NCBI GenBank assembly: GCA_016987375.1
Contig: PJRA01000428.1
Span: forward strand, 762,266-826,265
Source of the DNA: Brachionus koreanus
Lineage: Eukaryota > Rotifera > Eurotatoria > Ploima > Brachionidae
Direction: 5' to 3'
DNA: 64,000 nucleotides
The first letter of the stretch is position 1; every line of letters starts with the position of its first letter. A program made the position numbers and the translations under genes. Shown piece after piece: positions 22,244 to 34,200 of this stretch. The notes below the pieces were generated by a model. The model had not been told where the DNA came from. It did no database searches and saw nothing but the letters and a program-made list of their open reading frames with translations.

Positions 22244-25200
22244 ATGAAAATATTGGACGTATTCAGGCAGCTCTATTTGCTTCTATGGAAAAATTATGTG
22301 CTCAGATCACGAGCAAAGGTAAATCAAGAAAATTATTTCAAAAAAAGTGAAATTATTAAAATTTATTTCAAGATACGGCTGATAATTGAGATTTTATGGC
22401 CTTTGATTTTGTTTTTGATTCTAATGTGGGTGCGAACTCGGGGTCTACGAAACAACGAACCAAACTGTAGCCATTTTTTTTCTTTTTGTATGATAAGCTT
22501 TTTTAATTTGAATAAAATTTCAAGGCTTCTTTGTCGAAAGACCATTGCCCTCTGCTGGCATCATTCCATTTGTTCAAGGACTCATTTGCAATCTAAACCA
22601 CTCTTGCTACGAGACAACCCAAAACTCCTATCAAAGCACAGAATTTTTTCAATTCTTGAACTTGACTTCGGACACACTGGAATTTTTCAATCAGCCTCAA
22701 GTGATCCAAAATGCTCTCACCATCGCTAGATTCATCAACTCTTCCATGAGAATACGTTCCGAGTCAAGCGAGATTACCAAAGCACTCAATTTAAGTCAGT
22801 CTTTGCGAATAAGCGAACAGCAATTCAAAAATGCTCTCAATATTTCATCATTGTATCCAAGTCCATTGAATGAAACAATTTTTGATAAAATTTTAAACTC
22901 AACTCCTAATTACAATTATTTGTACACCAATTACTCCAAAGACTCTAGTGAACCAATTGACTTTTTAAACTTTGGTCAGTTAAATCAAGTGAGACCTTTG
23001 TTAAATTTTTTCTACGGGCCAGATTTGGAACTGGCCGAACTTAATCGGGATAGCAACCGGGTTGATGATCCCTCATGGATAAGATCCCAAACATGCAATG
23101 GTTCGAACTATTTGCTCAAAGGTCCGAATGCTCTTTACTTACAACAAACAATATGTCGCTTAGACGACCAGCAAATTAGCCAGCTTTTCATTCAAATAAG
23201 TACTTATTTGGATATTGGAAAAATAAAGAGGTTAGTCTATGAAGAAACTGAATTGAGTGATCCACGATTGCTGCAAGAGTTGATCGATGTTGGTGTAGCC
23301 TATTTAAATTTAACTAGTGAATTTCAAAATTCTGACTTGTCCAATTATCAGTTCGAATCATTTCAGGATGCGTTTAACAATTTTACCCAAATTGGCTTAT
23401 CCAAGTAAGTGAAAATAATTACTATACCTTTATATTTTAAAATAAACAACTTCATATTTTAATTTTTTCATAAAATGGCTTTTTAAATATTTTCCTAATG
23501 TGTAAATTACAGAGACATAAAATATTATTTTGTAATAAGATGGGATTAGGTAATCAAATAACATAACTAATAGTAAAAATTTTCAAATTTCATTTTTCTT
23601 AAAATTTTCAAATAATTTTTCAATTTAAAAATGTATTGCAGAAAGCTATCTTTTTAGGCTTGCTTATCATAGAAGCATGGTTTAGGTTTGAATTAAATTT
23701 AACACTAGAACGCCCGAGGGGTTTTTTAGACCCCTTTTTGAAAAATTGAAACTTGATTTTTACCACATATAAATAAAATTTTAAAAGACAGTTTTTATTA
23801 TCTAAAAATTTTGATTGTAATTTTTTAGAAAATGAATAAATTTTCAAAGAAAATGTTTAATTTATCTTGATAATTTTATTTGAAATTTTAATGAAAAATC
23901 ATCCGGGCTTTCTAGTGTTAATGGATTAAAAATTTTTTTCTAGATTATATAAAAAAGTAAACTTTTTAAATTGAGTTTTTAGACAAATATTTAATAAAGA
24001 TAAAAAGTTGAATATTCAGCCTTTTTGATGCCGGTCAAAATTGATACTGACCGTGAGGTGGTCGGCGACTAAAAAAAAATTTTAGTGAAATTTTCTTTGA
24101 AAAAATCAATTTAAGAAAATTTATTAAAACAAAAAATAAAAAATAATTGAGTTTTCAATTGGGAAAAATATTGTTAATTCAACGTCTGGACAAAATCAGG
24201 ATAAATAAATAACTTTTCGTTATTTTAGAATTTTAAAAATTAAATTTCAATAAATTTTTTTTTAGAACCGTTTAGTGACCGGCCGGTCTGTCAGTAGGTC
24301 AGCCACCATATGGTCGGCTTGTATATTTGCTGGCCGGCCAGTCACTGTTAGTGTCTGTTTTACAACCGGGCGTATTTTTGCCGCTTTCACGACTGGCTAC
24401 CGCTTCGGTCAGTTTTTTTTTTGTCGACCACAAGGCCCCCCCACAATAATTTAGTATCAACTTATGCATTTTAAATTTAGATTTCAAATTTCAAGATTGA
24501 CTGTATTTTATAAAATAATTGATAATTAAACAATAAAAATAAATTCTAAAAATTAATGATTTTTTTTTTCAAGTTCAATATGTGGAAATTCCAGATTGAG
24601 CATTTTTTCTATAATAGAATCGCTCGATTTTGGATCAATGAGCGCAAACACACTCAGTGACTTGTTAAACAATAACTCTACAAACCTAGATTTTCTTGAT
24701 GATTCGGATAAATTTTTTGATAGACAACTAAAAAAACCGAGTTCACCGCAAACTAAATCAAGTGAAGAAACATTAAATTTTGACAATTTGAACTCAACAA
24801 CCGACTTGGACTTTGCCACCGAGCTTTTAAACCGATTCAATAATTTGAATCGCATCGATCCAAAAAAATGTCCTGTAAACCGAACCGAAGCCGATCTTGA
24901 TCCATCAACTCAATTTTTAGTCAACTCAACAACCAAAACTTGCTTTTGTCAATCTATGTATGCAATCATAAACGGAATATCAGAGGGCAGTCAATTTTTA
25001 TTTAGACAAATTAAGCCCATGTTCCTAGGCAAAGTTCTCTATGCGCCCAATACGCCTGTCTACCAGGAATTGGTGAAAAAAATTAACCAAACTTTTTCTC
25101 GAATTGACGGGATCGTCTCTACACTAGGAACAATAGCTGAATTGAGTGATCAGCTATTATATCAATTGAATCAATTAAATCAGTCTTTATCCCAAACAAA

Positions 25201-28200
25201 TGGAAGCTTCAATACTGAAACAAATACAGCTGACCTAAGCAATCAAATAGGAAATCAATTGAATCAAATAAATCAAATTTTGTCTCAAATAAACGGAAGT
25301 TCTGCAATTGTAGACGATTTAACTGCTCTAACTAATCAAATATTAAATCAATTAAATCAAATTAATCAAACAACTTTGGCATTTAATTCAATAGTAGTTA
25401 ATTTATTGAACTTTGCACCACAAATTAGGTTTACTAGTGCTTTACTTTACTTTATTAGAAATTCTTTACAATGCATTGAAGTGAATAAATTTGTAGGCTT
25501 TGCAACCGAACAAGAATTGGTCAGCACTGGACTTAAATTAATTGACAAAGAGTCTTTTTGGGCTGGTTTAGTATTCGTTAACGATGAGCAAAATTCTCAA
25601 CTTCCAAAAATAGTCAAATACAAAATAAGAATGAATGCGGCACTTACCCATGACACTTCATACACTCAAGACAAATTGTACTACTATGGCCCAAGTAATT
25701 GTCTTGGATGCAATGCTTATTTTACCTATGGTTTCATTTATTTACAAGACATGATTGAAAAAGCCATTGTCGAAATGAAAACAGGACAAGTACAAGATAT
25801 GGGCATTATTGGTCAAATGACGCCATATCCATGTTTTATTGATGACAAATTTTTAAATGCTATTTCAAGGACTTTGCCTTTATTTATGGTCCTGGCATGG
25901 ATTTACACAGTTTCTATGTTGGTTAAAGATATTGTTTACGAAAAAGAAAAACGTCTCAAAGAATTCATGAGAGTGATGAGTCTTTCGAATGGCATACACT
26001 GGGTTTCGTGGTTTATTACATCATTTTCATTAATGTTCTTGATAGTTCTAATTTTGTGCATAGTGCTCAAATTCGGAGATATACTTCCTAATAGTGATTT
26101 TGGCACACTTTTAGTATTTTTCATCTGCTTTACTTTAGCAACCATATGTCAATGCTTTTTGATAAGTGTGTTCTTCAACCAGGCCAATTTGGCCGCAGTT
26201 GTGGCCGGCATAATCTATTTTCTTCTCTATCTTCCATACACAGTTCTTATAAACTATTCGGATGAAATTTTGCCTTGGCAAAAATTTCTAGCCAGCCTAT
26301 CAAGCACGGTTGCATTCAGCTACGGCTGTGAAATATTGGCAGCCTATGAAAAGCAAAATGTGGGAGTCAACTGGGAAAATTTTTATAAAACACCATATAC
26401 CAATGATGATCCCTTCAACATGAACTATTTGTCTCTTATTTTGTTACTGGACGCTTTGATTTACATGCTGTTGACATGGTACATAGAAGGAGTTGCGCCG
26501 GGAGAGTTCGGCGTGGCCAGAAAATGGTATTTTCCAGTTCAGCCATCCTATTGGTGTGGTGAGTCCACCAGGAAAAAAGAAAAGTCCAAATTGAAAAAAC
26601 TTGCTGATAAATTGACCGATAAAATAACTTTTTTAAAGACTAAAAAAAAGGATAAAATTATCAAATTAGACGAGGAAAATTATAAAGATGATAAAATCAA
26701 AAAATTGCTCGAAGAATCAGTAGAACCAGTGGACGAACAAATATTGCCTGGTGTCCAAATTGAAAAATTGCATAAGGTCTATTCGAGGGGAAATAATCAT
26801 GCTCTAAAGGGCTTATCTGTAAATTTTTACAAAAATGAAATTTCTGCTTTCCTTGGCCACAACGGAGCAGGCAAAAGTACCACTATGCATCTTTTGACCG
26901 GACTCTATTCGCCCACTTCTGGTTCTGCTCTAATTGAAGGCCTGGACATCACAGAATCAATGGACTCTGTGCGAAAATCGCTCGGGTTTGTTCCGCAACA
27001 CAACGTCCTTTTTCCACAATTGACTGTCAAAGAACATTTATGGTTTTTTGCTCGTCTCAAAGGACTCGACACTAAGTCGACCAAAAAAGAGCTGGAAAAA
27101 ATGCTTGATGACACTGGATTGAGACCAAAAAAAAACGAATTGTCAAAAAATTTGTCAGGTGGTATGCAACGAAAGCTGTCGGTGGCAGTAGCATTTGTAG
27201 GTGGCTCCAAGACGGTTATTTTAGATGAACCTTCGGCCGGAGTTGATCCAGCCGGACGACGCAGCATTTGGGATTTGTTGTTTAAATACCGCGAGGGAAG
27301 GACAATCATTATTTCTACTCATCACATGGACGAGGCTGATGTGCTGGGCGACAGAATTGCCATTATCTCAAATGGTAGACTAATTGCCCATGGAACTTCT
27401 TATTTTTTGAAACAAAAATTTGGCCAAGGTTACTACTTGACATTTTCTAAACGAAAGTTGGCTAATGATCAAGTTCAACTTGAACCAAATCGTTCTTCAA
27501 CTGGATCAAGTAATTCAACTGACTCAGGCGCGAGGTCTATGTATAGTTTTAATACAGATCAAGTAAGTTCTGATCGGACAAGACGTTCATCAGCTGATTT
27601 TCTCAATCAGAACGAAGAAATTGACTTGGAAAACTTTGAAAAAGAGCTATTAGAAAAAGAGGAAAAATTGATTAATTCATTGGAAACAGTACAGGATACC
27701 AATTTATGCCGATTTGTCAAAAATCGAATTCAAAATGCAATTCTAATTGAGAACATAGGTTCAGAGATGACATTTTCAATCTCGAATAAATCCGAATTTA
27801 CTAAAACATATGAAAATTTTTTTAAACAAGTCGAATCAAATATGCAAACATTAGGCATTGATAGTATTGGCTTATCTGACACGACTTTGGAAGAGATTTT
27901 TATCAAATTGGCCAAAGAGCCCAAGTCTAATGATTTTAAACTAGAGAAAAAAATTTGTGGAATTAATTTTAGTCGGATTAGAACAAGAATAAAGAATTTT
28001 TCGCTATTTAAATCGGCTGACAAAGCCAATCAGACATTAACTCCGGAAGTGTTGGAGAAATATTCTGATTATACAATGAAACGAGTGGAGAGCTCTTTAT
28101 TGGCCTCAGGACAACAATTATACGCTCTTCTGATTAAACGATTTCATAGATTAAAGAGAAATATTAAAGGTTTTTTTGCAGAAATAGTGCTACCAGTCGT

Positions 28201-31200
28201 GTTTGTTTGTCTAGCTTTACTAGTGGCAACTTTGACTCCGAATCAATCGGACCGACCTCCTCTAGAACTTCATCCATGGTATTATCGAACACCAAATCTC
28301 ATGTTTCTAAGTCGTAGCTCTTCGTTTGAATACGATAGAACTTTTTATAACCAAAATGGTCAAAGCAATAGTGTAATTGATTCGAGTGTTCAGCCAAATA
28401 TAGATCAAATCAATCAAATAATTGAAGCTTTGATGAACAATCCAGGTACACTTAATTTGAATAAAATTTTTGAAAAATCTTGTTTTCATGAACACTTAAT
28501 CTTAAACCACATTGTAAATTTTTAATTTTTTTTTTAATTTTTGAAGAGAAAAATTTAAAAAAGTTTAGAACATAATATTTATTAAAATTTAAAATTAAAT
28601 AGTGTTGGGTACCGTCAATGGCGGCCAGGTGTGACAAAAAAAATTCAAATGTGATAAGATTTGATTGATAAGAAACTGAGTAAAAGAAAAATAAATTAGA
28701 TTTTTGGTGATGAATCGGCCGCTCAACAATATTAAAAATATAATTAAAATAAAGTTAACCGAACCTTAACAATTCTGTAATTTTGGTCAACTTCTTTTTT
28801 GTCATTTTTCTTCTAATTGCGTCTAGAAGTCTTGAGTTATCTTAACACTCAAAAACCGGAGGGGTCTTTTGAACCCCTTTTGTAACTTCCTTCATTTGTT
28901 TTTTATTCAATAAACGTAATCATTTTTTATAATTTTTTTTCAATCATTTCTTAAATAAAAAATATTATAAAATTATTTAATTTTTTCTAAAAAATAATTT
29001 TATTTTCATTGAAAAAAAAGTATTAAAAAAGATTTAAATAAAAGAGTCAAAAAAGTCATCCGGTTTTTGAGTGCTAAAGAAACAAGCTTTCAATTGAACA
29101 AACAGAGATTTTTTTCTTGAATTGAATCATATATTTGATCTAATTGTTCAGAATAAGGTTTTGTATTTAAAACACTACCGTTTAGAACCAGCTCAATGTG
29201 AAAATTTATCTCTTAAAAATTTTACAAAACACACAGCATAATCCTTAAGGGTGATGTTTAAAAATTCCTTAAAATTGTAGAAATATGTAGAAGAAAGAAA
29301 AATGTTAAAATTTAATGTATGTACAATTTGTGAGTCTGCTTTTTGATCTTGAACCATGAATGAAATTAAAATTCCAAGATGAGACTAGTTGCGGTCGATC
29401 TAAGAAAATGTGTTTTTTTGTTTTTTAGATTTATTTTAATAATTAACTCAAAAAGTTAGCTTAATTCTTACTTAATTGATTAATATTTTTGATTGAAGGA
29501 AGTTATAAGTTATATTAATTAGTTAGGACTGTTAGTGGTAGCTTTTATTATTGAAGGGTGCAAAACTAATCATTCTTTTTTTAGGTGTTTCTAAATACAG
29601 TTTAATTATTGACTAGCAGGCTTCTGCATTTGTTGATTTTGCGATCATAATTTTCATCTTAACTATTCATAAAACTTACACTATTTTGAAGCATTCAACT
29701 ATGTTCATGGTAATTTAGTGCGACGTTAAAAGCAAATATAGATGCTTTACTGATTTTTATCGAAAATAAATATAAATTATTTTTAAAGAAAAATTAATGA
29801 TATTTTTGAATAGGATATTTTAACACTCAAAGAGCGGATTAATTTTTTGACCATTTTATTTGAATCTTTTTTATACTTTTTTTCAATGAAAATAAAAGTA
29901 TTTTATATTATAAAATTTAATATTTTTTATTTAAGATATGATTGATAAAAAAATATTTTTTGAGTAAAAATCAAATAAAGGAAGTAACAAAAGGGGTTCA
30001 AAAGACCCCTCCGGTTTTTGAGTGTTAAAGAAAATTGTACGATAACTTCTAAAAAAACTCTAAGAATTTCTACAAAATTTATTTAATTTTTGGCAAAGTA
30101 AAATTTTTGACCTTTTTAAAATATGATCAGATATGCAATTAAATTTCAAAATTTGCATATTTTTAAAAAAGGATTGAAAATTAATTGAGCATTTGGTCAA
30201 ATTTGAAAAATGAAATTCGAACAAGAATTTTACTTTGCCCTTTTTTTTTAACTTATTTTACAGTTAAACTTTCTAATAATCATACTATTGAGGCTTTTAA
30301 TAGAAATTTAAAAATTAGACTCTTTTAGAGTCTAAGTTAATGGATATGTCGTATGCAAACTTTTAAATAATCTTTTAATTTCAATTATTTAAAACTAAAA
30401 TATTGTTAACTTTCCAATTTTATAGTTTTGTTAAATTGAGATCTAAATTTTGAGTGAAAAAGAGGCACTGAAATTATACAATTTGAAATTTGCTTGCATC
30501 TTAAAAATAAAATTTGTTTTTGGTTTTTATCTTATTTTTACCAAAGAATATTTTGTTTTAATTATTAAAAATTTAACTAAATCGTATTTTGAATTGGTGA
30601 TTTATAATTAAGTTTTTTTTTTAAATTATTAATTTAATTTTTAAATAATTAAAAAATATCTTAAACACTAAAATGGCTTTTTCAAGAAATAAAAGTCTTA
30701 ATTTGGTCGGTTTGGAGCATCATAGCATAATACAAGACTTGAATTGAAATCATCTAACTGTTATCAATAACTGCTTGTTTTGAAATATATTTTAAATAAT
30801 AATTTGATTAATTTTCAGGTGCAGGAAACAGATGCATGAAAGGTCATCGAATACCAACTCAACAATCAGCATATCAAAATAAAATTGCCGATCAGTTCTT
30901 ACAGTGTGAAGACTTTGATGATTATCAGACATTTATGAACTCAACTCCTAGTTATTCTTTTATTAATGAGCTTTTGTCAACTAACTACAGTTTTACAAAG
31001 CGCTCAAAAGATTGTGACTGTTCTCAAGGATTTCCCGAGTGCCCAGCATCAGCTGGCGGAGATATATTCTATAGAAACTTTTACAAACTAAAGACCAAAG
31101 ATGTTGTATACAATTTAACAGGAAGAAATATTTCTGACTGGCTCATAAAGACCGAATTGAATAAAAACATATTTCAGAGACGCTATGGTGGTTATGAATT

Positions 31201-34200
31201 TTTAGTTCCTCGTATTGGTCTCAATTCGGAGCAAATTTCAATTTTTTTAAACAATTTAATTTCCATAAACAGTCAGTTTAATGCTCAAGATAACTCAACA
31301 TTTTTCACCTCTAGTTCATTGACTTCAATTAATAATGTTAAATTGTGGTACAACACCAAAGGCTACGATGCCAATGTAGCCTATTTAAATGTGTTAAACA
31401 ATGCTTTTATGAGAAGTAAATTGGCAGAGAAAAATGTAGATGCAACTGAACATGGAATTGTTGCAATAAATCACCCAATGAGTTTTACTCGCAATCAATT
31501 CATCGAACAATTAGAAAGAAGAATAATGATCGATCTTTTTGTTGCTATTTGTATTATATTTGCACTTTCATTTATTCCAGCTAGTTTTCTTGTATTTATT
31601 CTTGAAGAAAGAGCTAATAATTCAAAACAACTTCAATTTGTAAGCGGAGTCAAACCATATGTCTATTGGATCAGCAATTTCATCTGGGATTTAGTTAATT
31701 ACATAATACCAACTTGCTTGTGCATCATTATATTTGCCATATTTGGCGTCAAAGCTTACATGTCCAAAGAAAATGCACCATGTCTTGTAGCGCTAATGTT
31801 ACTCTACGGCTGGGCATGTATTCCTCTTATGTATCCATTGAACTATTTGTTTAAAATTCCCAGCACTGCTTTCGTTATTAGCTCTTCTTTGAATGTATTC
31901 ATTGGAGTCGTAACTACCATGACTACCACAGTGCTGAGCCAGCTTGGCGAAGATGACAAAGAACTCAAAGAAATTAATAAAATTCTCAAGCCTATTTTCA
32001 TAGTTCTTTTTCCCCACTATTGTCTTGGTCAGGGCTTCATTGAAATGGCCGAATTGTACACTGTCTCTGAGGTGAAAAAAAATTTTGGCCTAAAGGGCGA
32101 ATATGACCCCTTTGAGTTTAAAAATGTAGGCAGAAATTTACTGGCTCTAAGCATCCAAGGTTTTGTATTTTTTGCGTTTAATTTGTTGGTGCAGTACAAA
32201 TTTTTTATTCGGTTTAAGCCAGTTCAAAAGTTGGAAAAACTAAATCTTGCCGAAGACATTGAGCCCGAAGATGAAGATGTTCGTACTGAACGAAAAAGAA
32301 TATTGGATAATGTAAAAAATGATAAGTATTTGAATAAAATTCGATTTAAACGCTTAAAGAAAATGATCAAAAAAGACTTGAACGTTGACAAAAAAAAAAT
32401 AGATGAAAAAACAAATGAGGATTTTGTTCGTCTAGTTAATCTGACAAAAATTTACAAGAAATGGAAAAAGTACAGATTCAAAAAGCACACCGCAGTCAAA
32501 GATTTGTGCATTGGTTTGAATAAAGGAGAGTGCTTTGGACTTATCGGAGTCAATGGAGCAGGCAAAACAACAAGTTTTAAAATGATAACTGGAGAAATAT
32601 CAATTAGTGGTGGAGATGTATATGTGAACAATTATAGTGTGTCTAGACAAATAGAAAAAGTTCATGAGAATATTGGTTATTGCCCGCAGACAGATGCTAT
32701 TTTTCCTCTATTGACAGCTAGAGAACATTTGATTTTTTTTGCGAGACTCAGAGGCATACCTGAAAAATATGTTAAACAAGTTAGTGAATGGGCTATGTAC
32801 AGGGTTGGTTTAACTGTGTTTGCAGACAGAATTTCTAAAGGTAAATTTTGCTTTTACTAAATCAAAAATACATGAAGATTTTATTTAATTTCATTTAAAA
32901 TTAAATTTTTTTTATCTAAAATTAAAAAAAAATTTTATCATCTGAATTAAATTATAATCAAATAGCTGAATTATAAAAAAGTGAAAAAAAATAAAAAAAA
33001 AATTCATACTAAAGTCTTTTAAAAATCAATTATTTCTCTTTTATTTGTGAAAGTATTTTTGTTTCTAAAAAAACTCTAAATTTCTATTAATGTTAAAAAA
33101 TAAAAAATTTAACTGAAAATTAATTAATGATAATTAAAAAATTAATTTAAAATATTTCAAAATTATAATTTTTATGCATGCCCAGCCGTAGAGTAGTGTT
33201 ATTTATCAGATAAAAACATGGTTCGATGAAATAAGAACTAATTTTTTCTGTAGCAGATGTTGTAATTTCCTGTAACTGATATGACATACTAACATGTATC
33301 TGCACACAATGACAGCCGATTTGCTTAGTTGCTGCTCATCCAGCAATCAAGACCAGCCTGTGACCGAAATTGAGTTTACCACTTCAATTGGCAAGATGTT
33401 TCATAAATTAGCTAGTCAGTTTAAAAAATATTTTTCCTCTTTTCTAACTTATCAATGCCGTTGAAAATTTTGAAAAGCTGAATCCCCTCTTTGGCTCCTT
33501 TCCGATAGAGTTGTCAAATCGAGAGCTTTTATACGTTTCTCATAACTAATTTTTTGTGTGATGGAATTAGACGAGTCGCACAATGTTTAACTTTTTTCAG
33601 TAGATCAATATCACACTTTTGAAATGGATACCAAATTTCATTTGCTTTGTCTATACATGTTATTATATCATCCTTCTATTTCAGATTGCTTTAAAAAAAT
33701 CCCTTCCAGACCTTTTTCTGACTGTGTTGTGTTTAATTGATGACATTTTTAAAAAGGTTATTAGAAATAAAAACAATAGGGTTTATTTTGGAAATTTTAT
33801 TACTATTTTTATTGTAAAAAGTGTCGATTTCAATTTTTTTTAAGAACATTAGTTGATATTTTAAGATTAAAAAAAAATTAAATATTTTTGAAAAATTTAT
33901 TGTCAGAAGAATTTGGCTTTTTTTAATTTTAGATAAATTATAAATTTAATTTTAATATGTATTTTGGCTAATTTTATTTATTCGTTTTTTAAATAAAAAT
34001 GATCAAACTTATATTTTTTTTATAGTTTTGATCTTTATTAATTGATTTTTTTAGATTTTTCGGGAGGTAATAAAAGAAAACTATCAACAGCAATTGCATT
34101 AGTCGGAAATCCAAGTGTGATTTGTTTGGACGAGCCAACCTCTGGGTAAGAATCAATTTAAGCATTTTATTCTCAAGAAATGAAAATTTTATTTTACAGA

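Larger units (their letters stand above)
28446..30818. other. ABCA intron 4 (2.4 kb)
   Basis: Long intron between the first half (NBD1, TM7) and the second ectodomain. It contains two MITEs of one family (28842-29077 and 29820-30028). The remainder is AT-rich with no coding signal seen. Confidence 0.6.

Noticed and set aside
22244..22729. Continuous 161-codon frame at the ABCA start as a separate gene
   Set aside because: It reads through two short introns and drifts out of frame after TM1; the spliced model gives [14 protein letters not shown] as in ABCA1.
26905..27309. 134-codon minus-strand frame inside ABCA
   Set aside because: Shadow of the NBD1 coding exon; the plus frame carries all ABC motifs.
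33619..33843. 74-codon frame in ABCA intron 5
   Set aside because: Lies over the LINE relic boundary with no homology in this frame.
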